From Ktedonosporobacter rubrisoli (GTDB lineage Bacteria > Chloroflexota > Ktedonobacteria > Ktedonobacterales > Ktedonobacteraceae), in contig NZ_CP035758.1 of NCBI RefSeq assembly GCF_004208415.1, forward strand, positions 9,362,001 to 9,426,000: DNA of 64,000 bases, written 5' to 3'. The notes beneath the pieces were generated by a model. It saw only the letters and a list, made by a program, of their open reading frames with translations. It ran no database searches and was not told the origin of the DNA. Made by a program: the position numbers and the translations under genes. Positions 27,308-35,257 of this stretch are shown piece by piece; positions within the stretch are counted from its first letter, which is position 1, and each line of letters opens with the position of its first letter.

Positions 27308-27471
27308 ACTCAGCTTGGGTATCTGAGACCAATATATGGGCTGACGTTGACATTGGCTGCGATTCTTCAATAAAATTGAAGCGATTATCACTATGCGTCT
27401 TGAGGAATTGCTCTACTTTCAATTGGGCAGGCGTTCTCCATAATTAAGGAGAACTAGAGAGGAGCTGCGGC

Positions 27472-29166
27472 ATGACTACAGCCCGAGGGAGGCATCTCGT
27501 CGGGGCCGTGCTGGGCTCTTGCAAATTAGAAAAGTTGCTAGGCTATGGAGGATCAAGCGCTGTATTCCTTGCCCAGCAGCTTCAAACAGGTGAAGAAGTT
27601 GCGGTAAAAGTCTTCTTGCCTCGGGCAAATATGGACGTACAGATGCAGAAAGACTTCTATACGCGCTTCTTACGTGAAGCCGAGGCCGCCAGTAAATTAG
27701 ATCATCCAAATATACTGCCAATCTATGCCTATGGCGAGCAAAATGGCTTGCCATATATCATTATGCCCTATATGCCTGGAGGAACCCTATCTGAGTATAT
27801 GGCTCAGCATGGAGCCCTTTCGTTAAAAGAGGCGCTCTGGTACCTTGAGCAGATCACCTCGGCTTTAGACTATGCTCATCGGCATGGATGTGTGCATTGC
27901 GATGTCAAGCCTGCTAACATGCTGCTGGATAGTACCGGTCGTCTCATGCTCTCAGATTTCGGGATTGCCCGCGTCTCACGTACCGGTGAGCTTTCCGCTC
28001 AAGTGGCCAGTAACAATGCCTTAATGGGCACACCTGACTATATCTCTCCTGAGCAGGCTATGGGCCGTACCCTCGATGGGCGCTCAGATATATATTCGCT
28101 AGGCGTTACACTCTTTTCTCTGCTGGCCAAGCGACTTCCGTTTCGGGCCGATACGACAATTGCTCTGGCGCTGCAGCACGTGCATGAGCCGCCGCCTTCG
28201 CTAACTTTAATCAGGGCCGATATTTCTCCCGAGCTTGATAGTGTGGTGCAGACGGCTCTGGCTAAAGATCCAGCCCGACGCTTTCAGACGGCCGGAGCCT
28301 TTTGTGAGGCCTTTGCGCGCGCCGTTGCGGCCTCTGAGCATGCCATTGCTATTGCCAATAGAGGAAGCGCGATTCTGGCTGGCAATCCCGGTTTTGTCAG
28401 TAGTCCTTCGCGCCCTCCCCTGACGGCTGCCTCTTCTCCAGGGGCCAAACCTGTGGCCCGGGGCAGTATGAAGTATCTGATCGCAACGGCTGTTCTGCTC
28501 CTGGCCTTAATTGTCGGAGGCGGTATTGCCGCGCGCCTGATCCTGACTGGCGTAACGTCGAAAGGCGCGTCAAAGGCGGCCAACTCAAATTCCATTTCGG
28601 CTGCTATTAATACAGTGACTCCGACGATGGCAGCAACCGATTATCTGTCAGAGCGAGATGATTGGCCGTCGAGTGCCACATTTTATTATGATGAGCAGCA
28701 GAAGTATCATATCTTGAATAAATCGGCAAGGAATGTAGCTCAGGCCCTCTATGGTGACCATAACTTTGGTGATTTTAGCTTGCATGTTGATATGGAGGAG
28801 ATCCATACCTCCATCGGCCATGCAGATTATTATGGGGTTCTTTTGCGCGCTGCTGCCGACCAGTCCCGTTACTATATCTTCGAGATCGACACAACTCACG
28901 GCGGACAATATGCTTTCGTGCGCTTCGACGGCCAATCAGATACCCTGGCCACCGGCACTATTTCCTCTTTAGCGCCACCCGGCAAAAGCAATAATCTTGT
29001 GGTAAATGTGCAGGGCAATAACTTCATCTTTTATGTCAATGGCAAACAGGTAGGCCAGGCAACCGATAAATCGGCTACGCCTTTTACGCGCGGCCAGGTA
29101 GGGCTATATGTCGAGGATGAAGGGGCGGAAGTGGCCTTCTCCCGTTTTTATGTGAAAGCGAACTAA
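27472..29166 (+). CDS. Transmembrane Ser/Thr protein kinase with LamG/ConA-like sensor domain
   Basis: A 564-residue eukaryotic-type kinase. The kinase domain (about 10-275) has the glycine loop GYGGSSAV, catalytic Lys in VAVKVF, HCDVKPANML at 142 (so HCD rather than HRD, a non-RD kinase), DFG at 162, and GTPDYISPEQ. It should be active. A linker leads to a transmembrane helix (about 336-358) and an extracellular domain (about 395-560) with WPS, YGVLLRA, YYIFEID and FYVNGKQVG, typical of a concanavalin/LamG-like beta-sandwich in sugar-binding proteins. The plausible role is sensing an external ligand, perhaps a glycan. GAGAGGAG precedes the start. Confidence 0.9.
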   Translation: MTTARGRHLVGAVLGSCKLEKLLGYGGSSAVFLAQQLQTGEEVAVKVFLPRANMDVQMQKDFYTRFLREAEAASKLDHPNILPIYAYGEQNGLPYIIMPYMPGGTLSEYMAQHGALSLKEALWYLEQITSALDYAHRHGCVHCDVKPANMLLDSTGRLMLSDFGIARVSRTGELSAQVASNNALMGTPDYISPEQAMGRTLDGRSDIYSLGVTLFSLLAKRLPFRADTTIALALQHVHEPPPSLTLIRADISPELDSVVQTALAKDPARRFQTAGAFCEAFARAVAASEHAIAIANRGSAILAGNPGFVSSPSRPPLTAASSPGAKPVARGSMKYLIATAVLLLALIVGGGIAARLILTGVTSKGASKAANSNSISAAINTVTPTMAATDYLSERDDWPSSATFYYDEQQKYHILNKSARNVAQALYGDHNFGDFSLHVDMEEIHTSIGHADYYGVLLRAAADQSRYYIFEIDTTHGGQYAFVRFDGQSDTLATGTISSLAPPGKSNNLVVNVQGNNFIFYVNGKQVGQATDKSATPFTRGQVGLYVEDEGAEVAFSRFYVKAN

Positions 29167-29324
29167 GCTGAAAACTTTCGCCATACAATTTTTTGAGCGC
29201 AATAAAGCCTTGAGAGCAGGTTTTGTCAGGTCCGGCCTGGTCCTTGACGCCTGCTCCCATTTTCTTCTCCTGTAAGCTGATTGGCGGCTGACGTTGGCCG
29301 GGAACTGTGGAGAATTTGTGGCCC

Positions 29325-29356
29325 GGGGCATGTCACCTCAGAAGATAGCATGCCCC
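29325..29356. terminator. Hairpin between convergent genes
   Basis: GGGGCATG (29325-29332) pairs with CATGCCCC (29349-29356), placed between the ends of the rightward kinase gene and the leftward acetyltransferase gene. A second possible stem, GAGCAGG with CCTGCTC near 29215-29258, lies closer to the kinase stop. U-runs are poor. Confidence 0.5.
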
Positions 29357-29371
29357 ATTTATCAAGGATGA

Positions 29372-30736
29372 TTAGCCTATGGGCAGGTCCTCAACCTGTG
29401 ATGGACGACGTGGGAAGAGGGCATTGAGGACAATCGCCGCTTCTCCGCCTACTATGACATCAGGAAACGCGTGACACAGCTCATCCAGGCTTCGATAGCC
29501 AAGGAGCAATTTGAGAAACGTCAGCGCTGGGATTCTTGCACCTGGATTAGGAGAATAGATAGGCGCTTTCCAGGGCTCGACTGCAGCCAGGCGCCCTTGT
29601 TGGAAATCCAGGCTTAGACCGCCGCGATAGAAATCAAGCCTGAGCTCGCCAGTATAGCCGGCGACAACCGATCTGGCCAGACGCTGCTCTAGAGCCGGAG
29701 CTATATGTTGTATAAAGCCAGTGAGATTGGGGATACGTATATACCAGGCATAGGGAGCCTGTGAGATGGGCGTAAGATTTTTATCGAGGGCCTTGTAAAG
29801 CGGGTGCTTTGCTTGCAGTCGTAGCTCAATCTGTTTGTATGGGCCATGCTCCGGAGCCCGCACTGGCAATTGTGAGCCGTGAGCCTGCAAGGCTCGCAGG
29901 ACGGGAGGCAGAAGCGCGAGCAGATTTGTGCCGGCAGCGACTTCCATTGAAAAGACTGTAAGCTCCTGAGATCTGATCACTGCGCTTGCCAATATATAGC
30001 CTTGAGCAGCGCCATCCCTGTCAATAATCATATGTATGCCTGCTTGGCGCTGCTCAGGAGGTTGTTCGATAATGTATTGCCAGTAAGAGGCGGGCAGCAG
30101 CGTATATACCGCGTTCTCGGTGCGCCTTTGATGGTAGAATGTGAGCAGCGAGGGAACATCCTCTACCGTGGCCGGGCGAAGTTGGTAGGCCTCGCATTCG
30201 TCTCCCTGAGCTGGGGGAATGCATTGTAGCGGAATTATACGCTTTCCTTCAAACTCTAGCGCATATTCGTAGCCAAACTGCCTATAGTAATAGGGAATGC
30301 CAGTAATGCCCTGGAGCAGATGTCCCTCGGCTGCGCTGCGGGCATGGAGCAGCTCAAATAACGCGCGAATGAGGCCGCGATGACGATAAGCAGGATCGCT
30401 CGCCACTATTTCGGGGCGCCCTATAGCAAACGGAATCCCCTCGTATTCCCAACGGTGCCGCCATAAACATGCGCAAGCTACCAGGGGATTGCCTTCTTTA
30501 TGTATATCTTCTACAAGAGCGAAATCGCCAGAGCTCATAAAAGGATGGCGATCGCTCATCAGTTGACGTACGTCTTGCATCGTACGGGCATCGGGTGGCT
30601 CATCTTCTTTATGTCTGAAGACAAGCCCGGCCAGGTGCGCGATATTCTCGCTATCAGAGGTGGTGGACCAGCGCAAGAGCAGCCCATTACCAAGGTCTCG
30701 CCGGTAATGAGCTGCCGCTGGTGCAGTAAGCAGCAT
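29372..30736 (-). CDS. Eis-like GNAT acetyltransferase with SCP2-type C-terminus
   Basis: A 454-residue protein with the layout of the enhanced-intracellular-survival (Eis) family: an N-terminal GNAT domain with the acetyl-CoA pattern PAYRHRGLIRALFELLHARS near residue 120, a second GNAT-like domain, and a C-terminal sterol-carrier-like domain (about 340-440). Eis enzymes acetylate amines of aminoglycosides and peptides; the substrate here is unknown. AGAGGATAT precedes the start. It stands alone. Confidence 0.85.
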   Translation of the reverse strand: MLLTAPAAAHYRRDLGNGLLLRWSTTSDSENIAHLAGLVFRHKEDEPPDARTMQDVRQLMSDRHPFMSSGDFALVEDIHKEGNPLVACACLWRHRWEYEGIPFAIGRPEIVASDPAYRHRGLIRALFELLHARSAAEGHLLQGITGIPYYYRQFGYEYALEFEGKRIIPLQCIPPAQGDECEAYQLRPATVEDVPSLLTFYHQRRTENAVYTLLPASYWQYIIEQPPEQRQAGIHMIIDRDGAAQGYILASAVIRSQELTVFSMEVAAGTNLLALLPPVLRALQAHGSQLPVRAPEHGPYKQIELRLQAKHPLYKALDKNLTPISQAPYAWYIRIPNLTGFIQHIAPALEQRLARSVVAGYTGELRLDFYRGGLSLDFQQGRLAAVEPWKAPIYSPNPGARIPALTFLKLLLGYRSLDELCHAFPDVIVGGEAAIVLNALFPRRPSQVEDLPIG

Positions 30737-31272
30737 ATATCCTCTCTTTCAGATATAGTTAAAGAATCACTAACGCAGCGCTAGAGAATCAGCCAGTAAG
30801 AGAAGCTGAAAATAAGCGATAGATAAAGTTAAAAATCACAGGATGAAAAAGCGCGCTATTGAGCTGTACAGCTCCCTCGGCCAGAGGCTCAAACTGCTCT
30901 CCTGAAGGGTGGCTTGAGATCCAAATAATAAATAGTAGTATGGATCAGGATAGATATAGAGAAATGCTTTAATTTTAGTGAAGCGTCTCAGCTGTAAGCA
31001 GAGCGTTACCCTTTATCGGCTGTGCTATAATACGTGTGATTAATATAAACTATACAGAGCTGTAAAGAGAGTTGTCAAGCGGCCTGCTAGGAGCTGATGA
31101 AGCCCCAGGTATTCTCCAGTTTCAAGGGGAGATGAAGGGAAGTTTTTGCTCGGGCGTGAGGTATAGAGCCGCGATTTTCCCTTCGCTGCTATGGTCGGAG
31201 ATTAGTCCTCCGTAGAGCCAAATCCCGCGCAGAAATGGAGCAATTGACATCGCTTTTACAACCCTCTATACT
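30737..31272 (+). promoter_or_regulatory. Long upstream region with ferredoxin promoter
   Basis: TTGACA (31244-31249) and TATACT (31267-31272), exactly 17 bases apart, form a near-ideal promoter for the ferredoxin gene with a leader of about 70 bases. A further TATAAT at 31026-31031 could start an earlier transcript. The rest shows no convincing gene. Confidence 0.7.
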
Positions 31273-31350
31273 GAGTCTGACCGAAAACAGAACTTAGCCG
31301 CTATGTATCTCGGTGCTTGCATGGCGTGCCAAGAGGAGGATACCTGAACA

Positions 31351-31608
31351 ATGACCTACGTAATAACTCAGCCTTGTATTGGCGTAAAGGACGCATCCTG
31401 CGTAGATGTCTGTCCGGTTGATTGCATTCATCCAGCCCAGGGTGAAGATGGTTTTGATGAGGCGGAGCAGCTCTATATCAATCCTGATGAGTGTATCGAC
31501 TGTGGCGCTTGCGAGCCCGCGTGTCCTGTGACCGCCATTTTTGAGGAATCGGCTGTTCCGGAGGAATGGAAGAACTTCATACAGATCAACGCAGATCATT
31601 ACGCTTAG
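31351..31608 (+). CDS. 7Fe-type ferredoxin
   Basis: An 85-residue low-potential electron carrier. Cys9-x7-Cys17-x3-Cys21-Pro with Cys25 matches the [3Fe-4S] half of Azotobacter/mycobacterial-type ferredoxins, where the second Cys is missing (Val here). Cys48-x2-Cys51-x2-Cys54-x3-Cys58-Pro is the [4Fe-4S] half. The acidic tail with EEWKNFIQIN is usual in the family. GGAGG precedes the ATG and a strong promoter lies upstream. The partner is not evident from neighbours. Confidence 0.95.
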   Translation: MTYVITQPCIGVKDASCVDVCPVDCIHPAQGEDGFDEAEQLYINPDECIDCGACEPACPVTAIFEESAVPEEWKNFIQINADHYA

Positions 31609-31677
31609 CGGCGCAAGCGTAATGGCGATAGATTTATCTGGTGAATTTGCCATTGTCTCGCTGAGAGGCAATGCGAT

Positions 31678-31743
31678 GGGGCGAGCGTATCATCTTTAGC
31701 CAAAGGGGTAAGCTTGCCCCATAGAGTACCTGGCATTTTTTTT
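31678..31743 (+). terminator. Terminator after the ferredoxin gene
   Basis: GGGGCGAGC (31678-31686) pairs with GCTTGCCCC (31712-31720), with one G-U pair, followed 15 bases later by a run of T. A second stem, ATTACGCTT/AAGCGTAAT (31598-31623), overlaps the ferredoxin stop codon. Confidence 0.55.
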
Positions 31744-31821
31744 ATTTCTACAAGTTGTGATATAATACTCGTGCTACGTTCAATCTGTATGCACACTACT
31801 TCTTATATGGAGCAGACCCCT

Positions 31822-32478
31822 ATGCCAATAACCAGACGCAGACGAGCAAATCCACCTGATCAGCCGGAGAATAACAATCATCAATCCGTTGATCAGACAG
31901 AAAATGCGGCGGAAGCATTAGCGGCGGAACAAACTCCTATTGTGCCAGAGGCGGAAGCCCCTGGTGGCACCGGAGCGCCTGCTGTAAATCGTATGGAAAG
32001 CAGTACGTATCCGCTTAATCAAGTAGTACCTCCGGCACCAACAGGAAATGGTGAGCGTATAGAGCGCAATGAGCGCATAGAGAGGGCCGAGCGCCAGGAG
32101 TACGCGCCTACCCCCATTGAAGGTGGGAGACGAACTGCCCGGGGAGAAATTTTCCGCCGTCCTCCTCAGCCTCCGGCTCAACCCATGGCTCCGGCGTCGG
32201 TAACATCGGCACCGCTACAGCCACCATCGCATGAAATCGGCTTGCCTCTTGGCAATCTCTTGCACCTTGCCTATAATCCTGGCTATACAGGGGCCGATGA
32301 GGCACGCAGTGCTTTATTACATCAATTGGCGAACGAGAGTAAGAGCGGTGGCCGCGCGCGCTGCTGGAGCTGTGGTTCTTTAGCAATTGTCTATGATTGC
32401 TGGAATACCCGGAGTAGAACCTTTGGTGAGGTTGGGGTAGCAATCTGTGAAATTTGTGGCGTATGGAGTGTCATGTAA
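31822..32478 (+). CDS. Disordered protein with C-terminal zinc-binding-like motif
   Basis: A 218-residue protein. TATAAT at 31761-31766 and GGAG nine bases before ATG 31822 favour this start over a longer frame beginning at 31714, which would precede the promoter. The first 150 residues are Pro/Glu/Arg-rich and probably disordered. The end contains RCWSCGSLAIVYDCWN and then VAICEICGVWSVM: two Cys-x2-Cys pairs about 30 residues apart, a likely zinc ribbon. Function unknown. The next gene also encodes a small Cys-x2-Cys protein, suggesting a pair. Confidence 0.7.
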   Translation: MPITRRRRANPPDQPENNNHQSVDQTENAAEALAAEQTPIVPEAEAPGGTGAPAVNRMESSTYPLNQVVPPAPTGNGERIERNERIERAERQEYAPTPIEGGRRTARGEIFRRPPQPPAQPMAPASVTSAPLQPPSHEIGLPLGNLLHLAYNPGYTGADEARSALLHQLANESKSGGRARCWSCGSLAIVYDCWNTRSRTFGEVGVAICEICGVWSVM

Positions 32479-32516
32479 TCGCGATGAGTATTGCCTATTC
32501 TGAAGGGAGAATAGAC

Positions 32517-32735
32517 ATGACAATGGGTCAGGATCTCCCTGCTCCCCGCTGCCCTCGCTGCGGTGGCCGAATGTATAGGCCTGTAGGAAGCGCATTTTAC
32601 TGGCATGCCGATAATAATCATCCACCCTGTGAGATTACTAATATTGCTGAGATTCCAGATGTGGCCCCTGTAACTGAAAACCATACTACTGAAGCGCTTG
32701 AGGAACGGCCTCAGAAGCGAGATCACTCCGGCTAG
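32517..32735 (+). CDS. Small zinc-ribbon-like protein
   Basis: A 72-residue protein with PRCPRCGGRMYRPVGSAFYW followed by HADNNHPPC: a Cys-x2-Cys pair plus downstream His and Cys residues. The ATG at 32517 has GAAGGGAGA upstream; the longer frame from 32454 overlaps the preceding gene and lacks a binding site. It lies 38 bases after the previous zinc-motif gene and is probably cotranscribed. Role unknown. Confidence 0.65.
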   Translation: MTMGQDLPAPRCPRCGGRMYRPVGSAFYWHADNNHPPCEITNIAEIPDVAPVTENHTTEALEERPQKRDHSG

Positions 32736-32931
32736 TACATTATGGCTAGCACACACCTGGTAGATGTTTGGTAGATATTGGGCAACCACCCTATGGCGAA
32801 GATTTTCACTGTTCCTGAACTGGCAAAGATGCAACCATAACTGTTGCTTTGCGTATAGCATAGTGAGGAGGTCCTCTTGATGGCTAAAGAGGATCGTTGG
32901 ATATGAGATCTCTGTAGCCGTGAGGTGCACT

Positions 32932-33660
32932 ATGTATTATAATTCGAGAAATAACGGTCCCTTTGGCGGCGGTGCGTTTCGCTCTCGCTATCAATACCAG
33001 ACCTTGCCTTATGGATTCGAAGGCGTGCAGGCAAGCGGCCTGATTAGTAAAGTCATGGGCTTGCTGGCTTTCTCCTTCATCTTTGCCAGTATTGGCGCCT
33101 TTGTCGGTATATCCATAGGCTTGAGCTATGGAGCATACTGGATCGTCGCTATCGCTGGGTTCGTTGTACTGATCGCTCTTCAATTCCTGATCCAGAAGTC
33201 AGGTCTTAACCTGGTGCTCTTGTATCTCTTCACTTTCCTGGAGGGTTTGTCACTTTCACCGTTGTTAAGCCTCTATCTGAACTGGAATAGCAATATATTG
33301 GGTGAAGCGTTTTTGATGACGGCTGTCACCTCACTGGCGCTGGCTTTCTATGCCTGGACGACCAAGCGTGATTTTACACGCCTTGGCGATTACCTCTTTA
33401 TCGGGGTAATTCTCTTGCTGATAGCAAGCCTTGTGGGCATCTTTTTCCACACTACCTTGCTGGCCTTGATCATTTCGGTCGTGGGTATTGCCATTTTTGC
33501 AGGCTATGTATTGTATTATGTGCAAAGGGCTAAATACCTGGCGGACACCTTACCCAATGCTATCGGTTTGACGGTTTCCATCTTTATTACTGTCTTAAAC
33601 CTGTTCCTGTATATCCTGCAGTTGTTGACGATCCTGCAGGGAGGAAATCGCCGCGACTAA
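32932..33660 (+). CDS. BI-1/YccA family membrane protein
   Basis: A 242-residue protein with a polar N-terminus of about 35 residues (Asn/Gly/Arg-rich) and seven hydrophobic segments, ending LYILQLLTILQGGNRRD, the C-terminal signature of Bax-inhibitor-1 family proteins. Members such as BsYetJ are pH-dependent calcium leak channels; others bind membrane proteases. ATG 32932 after GAGGTG is preferred over GTG 32920. Followed by a hairpin, then thioredoxin. Confidence 0.9.
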   Translation: MYYNSRNNGPFGGGAFRSRYQYQTLPYGFEGVQASGLISKVMGLLAFSFIFASIGAFVGISIGLSYGAYWIVAIAGFVVLIALQFLIQKSGLNLVLLYLFTFLEGLSLSPLLSLYLNWNSNILGEAFLMTAVTSLALAFYAWTTKRDFTRLGDYLFIGVILLLIASLVGIFFHTTLLALIISVVGIAIFAGYVLYYVQRAKYLADTLPNAIGLTVSIFITVLNLFLYILQLLTILQGGNRRD

Positions 33661-33710
33661 GCTAGCATACGTTTTTTGAGCGGGCTTTCCCACGTCGCGA
33701 TCGCGCAAGA

Positions 33711-33752
33711 GGAGAACAAAGCCGGAATAGAAACTTCCCTGGCTTTGTTCTC
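33711..33752 (+). terminator. Hairpin after the BI-1 gene
   Basis: GAGAACAAAGCC (33712-33723) pairs perfectly with GGCTTTGTTCTC (33741-33752) around a 17-base loop. No long U-run follows, so strength is uncertain. Confidence 0.6.
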
Positions 33753-33834
33753 TCCTGTAGTAAAGATATACAGGCGAAAGCCTTGTGAAGAAGTGCCAGA
33801 TAGAACATTTGACTTGGAAAGTGAGTGAGATAGT

Positions 33835-34173
33835 ATGGATAATCATGCCAACTTATTCCATGTGAGTGATAAGGATTTTAAGACAAAAGTCCTTGATTCT
33901 GCGGAGCCGGTAATTGTAGATTTCTGGGCTACCTGGTGTGGCCCTTGCCGGGCTATTGCTCCCGTATATGAGAAGTTGAGCGATAAGTTCCAGGGTAAGA
34001 TGGGCTTCGCAAAGATGGATGTCGACCAGAATCTACGCACGCCTGGAGACTATGGAATTCAGGCTATTCCTACGATTATCGTCTTTAAGGACGGAAAAGA
34101 GGTTCATCGCATGGTTGGACCACATCCTGCTCGCCTGGAGGCTGAGATCGAAAAAGTTCTGGCGACTGCATAG
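33835..34173 (+). CDS. trxA: Thioredoxin
   Basis: A 112-residue classic thioredoxin that reduces protein disulfides in the cytoplasm. The active site is W34-C35-G-P-C38 in VDFWATWCGPCRAIAP, with the buried Asp in VIVDFW, the cis-Pro loop in QAIPTIIVF and the C-terminal helix. Length is normal for the family. No reductase is adjacent. The symbol follows the family; other trx paralogues may exist in the genome. Confidence 0.93.
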   Translation: MDNHANLFHVSDKDFKTKVLDSAEPVIVDFWATWCGPCRAIAPVYEKLSDKFQGKMGFAKMDVDQNLRTPGDYGIQAIPTIIVFKDGKEVHRMVGPHPARLEAEIEKVLATA

Positions 34174-34196
34174 TAAAATTGCTTGTTTTTGCGGTT

Positions 34197-34241
34197 GTGA
34201 TCTGGTGACTTTTTAGAACCAGGTCACAATTCGCCTGGTTC
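34197..34241 (+). terminator. Two overlapping hairpins after trxA
   Basis: GTGATCTGGT (34197-34206) pairs with ACCAGGTCAC (34218-34227, one G-U), while GAACCAGG (34216-34223) pairs with CCTGGTTC (34234-34241). The two share ACCAGG, so only one can form at a time. Probably a terminator of trxA, possibly attenuating. Confidence 0.5.
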
Positions 34242-34330
34242 CCTACTCGACGCTTTCCTCATTTTGTGATATATTCTTCCCATATTATACACGTCTTTTC
34301 TTGTGTTGTCTGGACATAAGGGGAACCGTA

Positions 34331-35074
34331 ATGCCAACTTTAGAACGTTCAAATCCATTACCTTTGTATTATCAGCTAAAAGAGGTGCTTAAGCAACAGA
34401 TCAACGCCGGTCATCTGGCACCTCATACAGCTATTCCTTCGGAACCAGAACTGGTTGCACAGTACCATGTGAGCCGTGCCACGGTCCGGCAGGCTTTGAC
34501 CGAACTGGTCCACGAAGGGCTTCTCTATCGTCAGCATGGTAGAGGAACATTTGTATGTGAGCCAAGAGTGCAGCAGCACATTGTAAGCGAGCTCAACAGC
34601 TTCACTGAAGAGCTGCGCAAGCGTGGGTTGCAGCCTGGTGGCGTGCTTATTGTCAGCGAACTGGTGCGAGGCACACAGGCTGTTCGCGAACAGTTGCGCC
34701 TGACAGACGAAGAACAGGTCGTCCGACTTGAGCGTGTGCGTACTGCCGATGGAGCTCCTATTGCTTATGAGGTCAACTATTTGCCCTACCCGCGTGCCGT
34801 TAGCGTATATCAGCGTGCCAGGGAAACAGCAGATGGATCGCTCTATCATCTCATGGCCAGCGAAGGACTTCACCCATACATTGCCGAGCACTCATTTAAG
34901 GGGGATGTAGCCTCCGAGCGTGAGGCAGAGCTCTTACGCATTACCGCTGGCGAGAGCGGCATACGTCTATTGTGTACTACCTTCGATGAGACCGGCGCTC
35001 CCATCGAGTACACCGAAGCTTTCTATCCTGGTAGCCGCTATGATCTTCGTCTGACCTTGCGGGTCACCAAATAG
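34331..35074 (+). CDS. GntR family (HutC/UTRA) transcription regulator
   Basis: A 247-residue repressor-type protein. ATG 34331 has AAGGGGAA before it; a longer frame starts 10 codons earlier. Residues about 5-70 are the GntR winged helix (PLYYQLKEVLKQQI, IPSEPELVAQYHVSRATVRQ, LVHEGLLYRQHGRGTFV). Residues about 90-240 are a UTRA ligand-binding domain (VRLERVRTADGAPIAYEVNY, IEYTEAFYPGSRYDLRLTL). Such regulators sense small molecules such as sugars, histidine intermediates or fatty acids. It has no metabolic neighbour that suggests the ligand. Confidence 0.92.
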   Translation: MPTLERSNPLPLYYQLKEVLKQQINAGHLAPHTAIPSEPELVAQYHVSRATVRQALTELVHEGLLYRQHGRGTFVCEPRVQQHIVSELNSFTEELRKRGLQPGGVLIVSELVRGTQAVREQLRLTDEEQVVRLERVRTADGAPIAYEVNYLPYPRAVSVYQRARETADGSLYHLMASEGLHPYIAEHSFKGDVASEREAELLRITAGESGIRLLCTTFDETGAPIEYTEAFYPGSRYDLRLTLRVTK

Positions 35075-35179
35075 TAGGGTTCTGGGTCTCTCGAATGTCC
35101 CTGCCTCAAAAGCCTGTACTGCTCAGAGGCCGCGCTTGCACCTCTGCTAGCATACTATGAAGTGGATGGCAAGGCGTGC

Positions 35180-35185
35180 TATACT
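35180..35185 (+). promoter_or_regulatory. Extended -10 promoter for the TPR gene
   Basis: TGC followed by TATACT lies about 70 bases before the TPR start. The -35 region is weak, as is usual for extended -10 promoters. Confidence 0.4.
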
Positions 35186-35257
35186 ACGCAGGGACACTCA
35201 TAGTACATACTTGAGGTAAGACAAGCGGGATTGAATAGAGGAGAAACAGAGCGACGT

